64,000 nucleotides of DNA, from NCBI GenBank assembly GCA_014607495.2, contig CP053160.1:8494001-8558000 (forward strand). The letters run 5' to 3'. The DNA comes from Carposina sasakii (taxonomy: Eukaryota > Arthropoda > Insecta > Lepidoptera > Carposinidae). Positions 55,001 through 64,000 of the stretch are shown here, one piece after another (the stretch's first letter is position 1; every line of letters begins with the position of its first letter). Below the pieces are notes generated by a model. It saw only the letters and a program-made list of their open reading frames with translations, ran no database searches and was not told the origin of the DNA. The position numbers and the translations under genes are program-made.

Positions 55001-58000
55001 ACTAGTGGTTGTCGGTGACTTTTAACATACTTTTTACGGTGCTTTTAATATGCTCAGGTACTATTTTGATGAGCTCTTATACTTTATTGTGTACCAAGAA
55101 AATAATTGACATTAATATAAAGGCAGTACTCTTGTGCGCGTCTACAATATCTAATAGACATTTCTTCTTCAACACTACAAATTAATTTATATGCTATCTC
55201 TCTCCAATAATTTTTAAATGCCAAAATATTATTTGATTTCATTACCGGTAAGCTTCCCACTACCTCAATGAACAAAGAGTTATGTTATTTATTATCGATT
55301 TTCTTCGTATGAAACATTAATTGCAATTACTCTATTAAATTAATGTAATGTTTTCTTAAGTGGTAGTGTCAGTTAATTAAGTACTCAATTAAAAAGCCTC
55401 GCTGCGCGTACGCATCACATCAGCGCAGTTCGCCGGTGCAAGGTTGGCACATGGCGAGATGTGTCTTTGTATGGCCACGACGAGGTCCGCTTATGGCGGC
55501 CGACCTCAAGCATTCCTGTTGCTTTTTGGGTGGTGTACAGTGTATAGGGTATGTAGAGATTCAAGCTGCCTTACCGGCTTGCTACGTTTGCCTGATCGTT
55601 TAATCATTGCTCGTTAGCTGTTTGAACAATCAAAGTTTTACTAACCTACATACAAAGAAGTTGACATAGATTGAGGGCCACTGATTTTGTTGGTATGATT
55701 CCTAGTGAAAATTATGGAGGGCACAGGATCACACGTATTGTATGTGTAGGTAGGGTGTAGGTAGTGTTGATGATACCTAATACTCGTATACTGATTTATA
55801 CGGATACTGAGTTGATAATTTTATTATGAATGCATTAACCTAAGCAAGTAATAATCTAGCTTACAGTTACTGTGAGTTGACCGACTGGAAAATGATTATG
55901 CTGTGGCTTGTGTTGTTTTTGCTAGCTTGTAAATAGAGACCTAATGTGAGAAAATATGTGGACCTAATGTAACATGATACCATTGAATAGAATATTTGTC
56001 GAGGCCTTTTAGGGTAGTTACTTGATTGGTACTTAACTACTTAACCAATATAATAAAACAGAAATCAGACGCAGTTAGCAGATAACCAAAAAGTCTGGAT
56101 TTGAAAGGGGGAGCCCTTTGCCCAGAATTGGTTCACTACAATTACTACCAACCGGCCCCCTTATTACCTAACTAGCAAAAGCAAAGCGATAGCGAAAATT
56201 GTACAAAAATCGCTGATTGCTTGTCAAATTCGTATTACGTAAAATGAATTTCAAAGGAACTTTGACATTTAAGGCGAATATTGTACAATTTTCGCTATCG
56301 CTTTGCTTCGGCTTTGCTGTTGTTTTTGGGCCGCATCAGCACGAGACATTAATATTATACCTTAGTTTAATAATAAGTTTCCGCGTGGTAACTATGTATC
56401 ATCAATATATTTTGGAGCAATCGCGCCGTTTTCTATCGTATCGTCATCCATATAGGGATAGTCGGGTCGGTGAGTAATACCACTGATCCCACGCAAGTAA
56501 ATGATTTTTTTAAATGTTTACCGGCTAATATTGAATATATTTTTTACTAGTGGACGCCCTCGACTCCGTTCGCGTGGACTGCAGAAATAACAAAATGTCG
56601 AAATTATCCGGGATAGAAACATTTTCCCGGGATAAAAAGTAGCCTATATGTTAAGTGGGACCTGTCATAATATATTCCTGAAAACTGCATCGAAATCGGT
56701 TCAGCTGTTCCTGAGATTAGCGTGCACAAACGCACAGACAAACCGACAAACAGGCAAAAATTCCAAAAAGGTCTCCTATACTATTTTTTCTCATATATCT
56801 TCCATGTACAGATATATGAAGTACATGGAAGATATATGAGAAAAAATAGTAAAGATAGATAGGCCAGTATTGTTTAGTAATTTGATTTCTTTACTTCGGT
56901 TGTGCTTTGATATTAAGTGCTTGCTTATCTATGTCTTCATTCCGCTTAATATGAGAAATAAATCTGTTGTTCCATACATTATAGCGCAGTAATTCAAGTT
57001 TGTATGGAACAGCAGATTTTTTTTCACGATTTCAGCATTAGTTTCACAGTAAAGTTGATTATTAACACGTACCCTATTAAAAGGAAGCTTTGTACTTTAC
57101 AAGCTCCTTGTAGTCTTTCACGCAAAAGTTGCTAAACGGAATTTTATGAAACGTGGCAGTTATATAGCACAATAACAGATAAAGTTACATGTGAAGTCGC
57201 TGGCGACTGCTAGTGTTCCATAAAAATACGTGTGTCTTCGTTATTGAAAGCTTAAGCCATAAGCTTACGTTAAAGTTGAACCAAATTACATTATTATCGT
57301 GTTAACTGCTTAATAGCAGTTAATAAACAGCAGCTACATATGTAACGAAGCGTAGCTAAATGCAAATCAAGTGATTCACATTTTAATGGCTTTTACGAGC
57401 TCATAAACTGCTATGTTTAGTTCTTGTAGAGACAAGGCTGGACATTTCTATATCGAGTCCCACTAACGTTATTACAGTAAATACAAGCTAAATATTTGCA
57501 TTTCAAGCGTGCTAGTGCTTGCAACTAGAACTTAGAACTTTTTTTTTGTATAGATGGCGGTGTTATCAAGAAAATTTTTTTTCTCTCTATTAAAGTTCCT
57601 TTTAGTCTGCAGTATATCGAAGAACTCGTATTCTTATTGGAAATTTTTACCTTGAGAAAATTTAAGAATTATTTTCAATGGTTGAGTGTTATGAGTCAAC
57701 ATTAATAATATGGGTGTAAAGGGGGTAAAAGTATATTACTAACTAGTGGACGCCCGCGACTCCGTCCGCGTGGACTATAGAAAAAACAAAATGTCGAAAT
57801 TATCCGGGATAAAAATATTTTCCCGGGATAAAAAGTAGCCTATATGTTAAGTGGGACCTGTCACAATATGTTCCTGAAAACTGCATCGAAATCGGTTCAG
57901 CCGTTTCTGAAATTAGCGTGCACAAACGCACAAACAAACCGACAAACAGACAAAAATTCAAAAAATCATTGTTTTGGGTACTATTGCATTGATAATTAAA

Positions 58001-61000
58001 GGTCTCCTATAATATTTTTTCTCATATATCTTCTATGTACAGACAGCTATCCGTTATAATTTTATTATATGTATAGACATAGAAGTAGATGGCTATTTTG
58101 TTTATGGAATATACTTATGTACTGAAAAAATAACCTAGAAAAACTATGGTAGATACTTAGATAGGTATCTATACAACCTTAATATCATGAATTCACGACA
58201 CACCCACTAATAGTTGAATGTTACTATATTTGCCAAGTTGACTTCCTTATTAAATACTGTCCATTAATATAATGACGAAATTGTGTTAATACTCCAAAGT
58301 GTTTCTTATCCTAGTCATCGTGGACAGGTTCGTGACTAATCCGTCAGGTAAAACAGTAAAGTAAGTCCATATATAACCGCTGTATAACTATGTTATTTAC
58401 TAGGGGTAAATAATAAACACCTCGGTACCTAACTTAATACATAGTTTTACTATGCGTTTTGCATAATAAAGTATAACTATGCTACAGTCATAGAATGATA
58501 TGTTTCCTGCAAGTGTAGCATGAAATGAATGTGAGCGTCATATCTCACATCCCCATTTACAATTCCCTTTCCACACTATACAATTTCACGTAAAATTTAA
58601 CTACCTATAGATTTACAAACCGCATTGTCAGTGTTCATTGCAAAATCGAAATGAAAATCACTGTTTTGCAATCAGATGTGAAATTAGATTGTATCATGCG
58701 TAAGGAAAATAAACTTTACATATAAGCTAAACACCGTTTAAGTTGACAGATATTCTATACATTCTGCTGTAAAACGTCGTGTTTAATGGGTGTGTATAAA
58801 TTTAGGCGCGGTTTATAGTAACACCGTTAGTGTGCATATGCCTTATGTAGGCTGTCGTATGTGCAGCGGCCTTTAGCTAGGTTAACCTGAACTAGGAGAC
58901 TAGAGAACAAACAAGTAATAAAATAACCTAGATTAGACTGTAGGTAATGTTTACCGCGGGTCACTATCGTAATCCCTGTGACCTTGCCAGCCGGGCCCGC
59001 GTAAACATAGATAACGTTGACTTATAATGTTTTTTTTTGTGAATCAGTAGTAAAGTATAGTTTTATGACAAATAGATACCGGTGGTATTTGTACTGCGTA
59101 GTTCGTTTGCATCATCTTCCTGCTTTCGGCCTTCCATCATCTTCGGCGTGGTCTTTCGAAACTCCCATTGCCAATGTCATCAGTCTATCGCAGTCCACTG
59201 CTGGACGTAGGCCTCCCCCAGGGCACGCCACAAGACTGCCATTGGGGGGTATTTGCCCATAGTCACCACGCTGGGCAGGCGGGTTGGTGACCGCAGTTTG
59301 TATTTTGGACTATGTTGTCCGGGAGGCGCTGCTGCCCATCTCCTGGAAACCCTTAATCGCCTCGTACGATTCCCACGGGCAGACATGGGGTGGTACGAAT
59401 TCTACTCTGCCGGCACCACGCGGCCAAAGATACCTATGGCATTTCGTTTTACGGGCGGCTGCCTGCCCTCCTCGGGTATAGCTAAGTGACAGTGGTTTCA
59501 AGTGGTCCATGTTCATGTCTGTTCCAAAAATGGTATAACCAGAGCTGCAGAAACACGACTTTTTAATTGTCTAAAAACTTATACTATGTGAGAATGGTTG
59601 TTATGCAACTTTAAATCGATATAGATCCTAAACGGTCAGTCAAATCGAAAAAGGTTGAGAGAAAACTAAAAATGATTTTTAAATATCTATTCAACGACAC
59701 CCCACTTGATATAGTTTGTTGACTTTTTTTTCATTTTCACAATATGGCGTCCAGTAGTCGCCATATTGGATTTTCCCTAACGTCATGTCTTTAGTGACAC
59801 TCGCCGGATTGACGTGTGAAACATAAAAATCGGCCCAGGCGTTTGGTCTGTATAGTGCTTCAAAGGAACATACATACATGGTTGTTATACACATTACTAC
59901 TCCTTTGCGTCGTGCAGTCGGGTAATAAAATAAAAAGTCATTGATGCCACAATTTATGTTCAAATTAAAGCTAAACATTTTAACGATCTTAATGAAATCT
60001 TTAGTAGTGAAACAGGGCCTAAATAAACACAAAGTGCCGCCTACTTGGTTGACACAATACGCTTTAAGCTCACAACACGTCGGCTAATCAAACATTTGAC
60101 AGGTCAGATAGGCATCGCAGCGTGGCATAGTACATGGAGGATAATAGAATATCTCTATCTGCTTATCAAATCAAATGCATTTATTTGTAGATCACAGGTG
60201 TGCATTGATCTGTACATCAAATCAAATGCATTTATTTGTGGATCGAGAGGTCAATTTTATTTTGGGTTTAATTAATACGTAATGTGAGCTCTCTGTGTTG
60301 ACGACAGTGCAGTCGATGTTTCAAATTACCGCGTTGTTTCCATTATTCGATTAGGTCTATCCTTTCAATAATACAGATCGTCATGTCTTCAGCTATATAC
60401 ATATAGGTACATACATATAATTACGCCTTTATCCCTTATGGGGTAGGCAGAGTACCAAGGGCCGATAGGACCACATGGTGCCACTTCTGACCAATTTTGA
60501 GGGTATAGTTGAGATGTACAAGTTCGGTTAGTAGTGACAGGTGGTCAGTCCATCGCCTACAAAACACCAAGACCCTCTTGTCCCTCTACTGACTTGTACA
60601 GAATGCCCGGGAAGAGAAGCAGCTGTAGTATTATACGTTTTTTTTTTCACTCCCAGAGTAGCATAGAAAAAATAAATTGGACAGTATTTGCTTGCTATCT
60701 GCCTAAATTGACTCTTGCAGCATTTATTATTTAGTTAAGTGATACATTTAAGAGATTGTATTGTGTAGATTATATTGGAAGGAAGGAAATAAGATTATCT
60801 ATATTATATTATCTATATCTATAGATTCTATATATTTTTAAAATAATGATCTGTACCCTACACGTTTGTCCATACATACTAGTAAAGCTGTTGGCTCAAA
60901 GTGAAGACAAACTACTATTCCTCATACACTATCTCAAATAAACTCACGTGGGTTGAGCGTAAAAAAGGCACGAAAGAACCCTATATTAGGCCGCCATTGC

Positions 61001-62181
61001 GTCACCTCAATTATTTTAACGTCATTTTAACCGAAATGTCCCGTGTTAGTCATCTTATGTCAGCCTGTAGGTGTTTATTTGGAGGTCGTTATAGGGTTTA
61101 CTCATTATGATGTAGCATTTCTATTTAATCTCTAGTATCTACTAGAGGCCGCCTGCAATTTCGTTTGCGCAATTTCCCCTTTTTACCAGTTTTGTGGGAT
61201 GTTTGGGAAATCCTCTCAATGCTTCCTGCTACAAACATTTTCATCGTCGCAATAAGCATTATTTTACAATACATAAAAAAATACAGAATGCTTTTTAAGT
61301 TAGTTTACTTCAGTGGTAGCTACCAGATTTGCCTTTTTGTGTTGTCCTTTTTAAATTATTATGAGATTTCTTCGCTAAATGACTCAACACTGTTTTTTTC
61401 AACTCTTAATCGTTTAAAATTGTGAGTTGCTACTACATATTTCCTTTATCTCTTCGGGCTATTTAACGAGTTCAGAGTCATCAAGCTATAATTGGTTTTC
61501 CTCAATGTGGTTTGTGTTATGGGCATTCGAAAATAAATTAAAATGTGATGAGCGTCAAACTGGCAACCTTAATAAGATGGATGTATTGAGGTCATTGTGA
61601 CAGGTTAATTTTATTTGTTGCTCTATCATTATGCTAATCTGTTAATCCGGCTGCTATCTTAATACTGCAGTTATTGTTTTTGCTATAAATTTTATAGTGT
61701 TTACTTACGTGGGAATATAATTATTCTGTAATAGACTGTATGTGTATACCTACTGCCCCAGGCATCATACGTTGTAAATTGAAAAAATTTAAAGGTACAT
61801 CATGGCTAAATATCAAGTCAAGCACCGCACTATCTTATTTGCTACTTAACTAAAACATTGTCTAAAGAAATGACATTTGACAGCAAAATGTATACAATAT
61901 TTGTCAAAATGAACAAGTTTTAGCTTAAACCATGTTTGAATTCTTTTGAAACACAGTAATAGTGTCAAACACCGTCCAATTGTCCTATTATGGAAGAAAG
62001 TACTCACGTCAGTGATGGGATCGCCGCAGCCGTGGCAGCGTGGACTGTGGTGCTCGGCGAAGCATCCCACGCAATGGACGCCGCCCTCGTGCTGGTGGAA
62101 CTTGCTGCCGTCGATGGGCTTGCGGCAGGTGTCGCAGGAGAAGTGCTCGGGGTGCCACTTCTTGTTCAGCGCTGTCACTAT
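52066..62181 (-). CDS. Paxillin-type LIM-only protein, 3' four exons (partial)
   Basis: Exons (minus): 62008-62181, 53492-53587, 52999-53133, 52066-52140, all GT/AG and phase 0, 159 codons plus TAA. Counting from the first visible residue: half LIM (H10, H13, C16, C19, C37, C40), a full LIM (C49, C52, H69, H72, C75, C78, C96, C99) and a last LIM (C108, C111, H128, C131, C134, C137, C155, C158). All zinc ligands are present. WHPEHFSCDTC, WHANHFVCGGC and WHRDCFTCNKC are paxillin/Hic-5-type. Closest in layout to short LIM-only paxillin relatives of insects such as Drosophila CG31624. LIM domains mediate protein binding at adhesions and the cytoskeleton. The first exon(s), with the first C-x2-C pair, lie beyond 64000 or in unrecognised sequence. 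Confidence 0.85.
52553..52775 (+). mobile_element. tRNA-derived SINE
   Basis: Head with an A-box-like TAGCAGGTAGTGAC and a B box GTTCGAATCCC, then a body shared with the reversed copies at 15163 and 43005 (GTTTCCGAGTCATGGATG, GATCTTAATGTGGGACTAGG). It lies in the last intron of the LIM gene, antisense to it. Confidence 0.7.
53768..54117. mobile_element. MITE with TACAGG-like ends, copy 2
   Basis: TACAGAGTGATTTTTCCTCG at left and ACATCCTGTA at right. Long internal identity with 37159-37545 (CTGGTTTCCAAAATATTAGG, TACCCTTCGTTAAGGGTGGC). LIM-gene large intron. Confidence 0.75.
54448..54768 (+). repeat. 39-bp minisatellite, 8 copies
   Basis: Unit TATTTCGGGTTGTTGGAG followed by TTTACTAAGTTTAAAAATTTC, 39 bp. 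The second and fourth copies have TTTTTGG for TTGTTGG. Because 39 is a multiple of three and the unit has few stops, long open frames appear in two plus frames and one minus frame. None is likely a gene. In the LIM-gene intron. Confidence 0.9.
54769..56165. other. LIM-gene intron, no feature
   Basis: No coding frame or RNA gene. The block 55390-55560 (CGCGTACGCATCACATCAGC, GTGCAAGGTTGGCACATGGC) is less AT-rich and may be old repeat DNA. Confidence 0.4.
56166..56332. mobile_element. MITE with perfect 24-bp inverted ends
   Basis: GCAAAGCGATAGCGAAAATT GTAC near 56180 and its exact reverse complement near 56290-56313. Related in its end sequence to the CGCTATCGC family at 36509 but with a different centre. 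LIM-gene intron. Confidence 0.75.
56549..56855 (-). mobile_element. Helitron-like element with inverted terminal duplication
   Basis: Reverse orientation: hairpin end (GACTCCGTTCGCGTGGACTG) at left, CCGGGATAAAAAGTAGCCTA and GAAATCGGTTCAGC inside. The right end shows a perfect 30-bp inverted repeat (56780-56809 and 56821-56850). Confidence 0.65.
56961..57018. ncRNA. Isolated 18-bp hairpin (pre-miRNA-like or mini-MITE)
   Basis: AATCTGTTGTTCCATACA pairs with TGTATGGAACAGCAGATT over 18 bp with one G-U wobble on one strand and a 22-nt loop. Size and pairing suit a small miRNA precursor but also a tiny inverted-repeat element. No second copy in the window. Confidence 0.25.
57019..57744. other. LIM-gene intron, no feature
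   Basis: AT-rich, no coding frame, RNA gene or recognisable repeat. Confidence 0.45.
57745..58078 (-). mobile_element. Helitron-like element, fullest copy
   Basis: Reversed, it runs from the ATAATTTTATTATATGTATA end (right) through ATATCTTCTATGTACAGACA, GTCTCCTATAATATTTTTTC, CATCGAAATCGGTTCAGCCG and CCCGGGATAAAAAGTAGCCT to the hairpin GCGACTCCGTCCGCGTGGAC with CTAGTGGACG at left. Best copy for building a family consensus. Confidence 0.7.
58079..59173. other. LIM-gene intron, no feature
   Basis: No coding frame, repeat or RNA gene seen. The region is AT-rich. Confidence 0.45.
59174..59475 (-). mobile_element. LINE 3'-end fragment, long copy
   Basis: Reversed, it carries the GGACGTAGGCCTCCCCCAGG, ATAGTCACCACGCTGGGCAG and GGCAGGCAGCCGCCCGTAAA blocks of the GATGAT-tailed LINE 3' region. 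Less AT-rich than the flanks. The overlapping frames on both strands are remnants. Confidence 0.6.
59476..62007. other. LIM-gene intron, repeat-sprinkled
   Basis: No gene. ATCAAATCAAATGCATTTAT is present twice (60167, 60218) about 50 bp apart. 60420-60470 (CCTTTATCCCTTATGGGGTA GGCAGAG) resembles 47980-48000. Otherwise AT-rich. Confidence 0.45.
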
Positions 62182-62296
62182 CTGCGGGTTGAAGATGATG
62201 GAATGAAAATTGGGAATTAATAAGACGGCGCTACGTCATTGATGCGTGATTGAGCTGGGGTGTCGAGTTTGGTTGCATGATACCGACTTATTAAGG

Positions 62297-62524
62297 CCCA
62301 TGTTCATCAACGTTCGATTAAGCAAAATGTCCGATTAACGTTTTTGAAAGGGTGTTTATTGACGCTTTTTCATATGAATAATGTTAATAAATACGAGTAT
62401 TTATTATTTGTTAATAATTTTAAATGCGTTTAATGGTAATAAACTTAAACATTAGTTGTCATAAAACACCTTTAAAATCTCCTAACCGAGCGATTACTTT
62501 AATCGAACGTTGATGAACACAGGC
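62297..62524. mobile_element. MITE, 228 bp
   Basis: GTTCATCAACGTTCGATTAA near 62303 and its reverse complement TTAATCGAACGTTGATGAAC at 62500-62519 are perfect 20-bp inverted ends. Noncoding, just upstream of the first visible LIM exon. Confidence 0.75.
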
Positions 62525-64000
62525 GTTAATAGATTATATTCTAAAACTAAGTCTAACAACATAACATAACACACGGCTACGGTGTGTGTGTGTATGTTTC
62601 CGAAACGTAGCAGTAGGGTCTCTTTTAAGATCCTGCAGCTCTAGCTACCTTCATAAATCTAATTACCCACAAAAGATCAGAATACGAGTAACAAATGGAA
62701 AACGAATAATTCTAGTACCAAGATTTTAACGAGGCGCACAATATAAAGTAAAAACGCGTTTATGTATTCGCAAATAGTGGTCTACTTAAAACTGTCAAGG
62801 CATCAGTGCGATAAGTTTTGAAGTGATTCAAAAAGAAACGTTATATAAAATTATCAATAAGAAAACGGACGAGAATCACACAATGTGGGTTTAATTTGAT
62901 CGTTTACAAACACGCATCAAAAGGAATTAAACGAAGACATTATGGAATAAAGAGTGCAGTGTGAAGGAGGCTTCGATTCCAATCTTGTTTCTGAGAACGC
63001 GTCAGCGTATCGTTCGGTAGATTGACATGTGGGATCGAGCAACGGCTTGTTATTACTGCTCCTGTGGGCTTTGCCAATGATTGGTATTGGGTAACCTAAG
63101 GGTTTTATGTCCATCCATGTTCTGAGGTTGAGGGTTTGTTTTATATTGGGGACGTCAAAGCTAGTGAACCAAATTTTCTGGCCCGATGCTAAATATTGAA
63201 ATAGTAGCCATGTTAATTTATTTTCTTTCTAATAATATAACAACAGTAGGACGAGTACTTAGATGAGTCAGAAGTTTATGACATTCTCTCGTTAGAGAGT
63301 AAGTATATTCTTTGATGACATTACAATGTTTTTTTGATATATGACGAAAATGCGTATCAACTATTTATTATTACTTAAGTATTTAATTTTTATCCAACTA
63401 AAAATAATATTATCTATATGTATCTAACGCAACCGTTGTTAGCCTTAGGACCTTAGCTTAAGTTCGAAACGTTTAAATCAAATAAGAAGATGCAGACATT
63501 AATCTAGCTACTGGATAAAAAGTGATAAAACCAGATGTGTTTCCGAGACCAACGGTCAAGGGCACTTAGGTCATCCTCAGACGATTTAGTTTTAGAGGGG
63601 AAACCGCTTTTTATGATAGACGACTTTTTGAGAACGCTAAGCAGCTTCCCGTAACTCTACATGGAATTCAGAAATAACTAAATAATTTTGCGGATTATAG
63701 CAAGGGATAAAAATCTCAAACTCTTCTGTATACCAAATTCTATCTAGGTTCGACTAGCGCTTTTTCTTAATCTTTCCTTACATTTTAAAGATACAAATAA
63801 GACTAGATCTAAAAAGTCACTAAATATCCACGGTACGTGTACAAAATCACGTGTAGGTATGTACGGTAATTACTAGCACATCATTACTAGCAATGGCCGA
63901 TGTTACGGATTTTCCAAAAAAAAATGGTAGTAAGTCACGTCACGTCAGACAATGGTGTCGGAAGTGGATGACGGACACATTATTTCTGCTTCCCAATCGC
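62525..64000. other. Noncoding to the window edge
   Basis: The missing first LIM exon was sought on the minus strand (a C-x2-C-bearing short exon with a GT donor) and not found. AGAGAGTAAGTATATTCTTTG at 63294 is shared with 23700. No other feature. Confidence 0.4.

Noticed and set aside
59180..59516. Four overlapping small ORFs
   Set aside because: They lie in the LINE 3'-end fragment, whose sequence recurs at 44793 and 14983.
1..64000. CRISPR arrays, operons, bacterial promoters or rRNA genes
   Set aside because: None seen; the window is eukaryotic with spliced genes and transposons.

Overview
This window is nuclear DNA of an insect, almost certainly a moth or butterfly. The grounds are AT-rich intron-containing genes, dispersed repeats of types common in Lepidoptera (Helitron-like ends with the CACGCGGACGGAGTCGCGGG hairpin, LINE tails ending in GATGATGAT, a D,D34D mariner, many small inverted-repeat elements), and no bacterial features. 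Species cannot be determined from the sequence.

I rebuilt four split host genes by following reading frame across GT/AG introns. (1) 14011-20275, minus: a 365-residue armadillo-repeat protein resembling importin-alpha/TMCO6, five exons. (2) 25446-30632, minus: a 366-residue coiled-coil protein of the CCDC74/CCDC92 type, nine exons, with a possible alternative first exon at 32563-32729. (3) 33591-50505, plus: an unrecognised protein of about 606-616 residues, sixteen exons, acidic in its first half and basic, Ser/Pro-rich in its second. (4) 52066-62181, minus: the 3' part of a short paxillin-type LIM protein with two complete LIM domains and half of another; its 5' end lies beyond the window. 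Genes 3 and 4 converge tail to tail. Gene 3 and exon 32563-32729 diverge, and between them lies a perfect palindrome that looks like an RFX X-box.

Most of the rest is transposable-element DNA. 1-8 kb: inverted-repeat elements, a Helitron-like element with a 127-bp tandem array, a truncated LINE and a decayed mariner. 8-13.7 kb: a LINE with ORF1 and ORF2 carrying a nested insertion. 14-23.5 kb: at least five further LINE fragments, one fold-back. 37.9-42.4 kb: a nearly pristine Ty1/copia element (uninterrupted 1291-codon gag-pol, LTRs differing at 1 of 205 positions) inside intron 5 of gene 3. 53-62 kb: MITEs, Helitron-like fragments and a 39-bp minisatellite in the long LIM-gene intron.

The most interesting signal is a dispersed repeat (8008-8281, 42731-42946, 46451-46675, truncated copies at 21834 and 36648) whose 5' part folds as a type I hammerhead ribozyme: CTGANGA core, GAA, a tiny AC/GT helix III, and a helix I whose two strands co-vary between copies. 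Other points for follow-up are the X-box palindrome, the copia element with a half-tRNA primer site but no target duplication, a tRNA-like repeat with a co-varying T arm, and transposon sequence touching the splice sites or the 3' end of gene 3.
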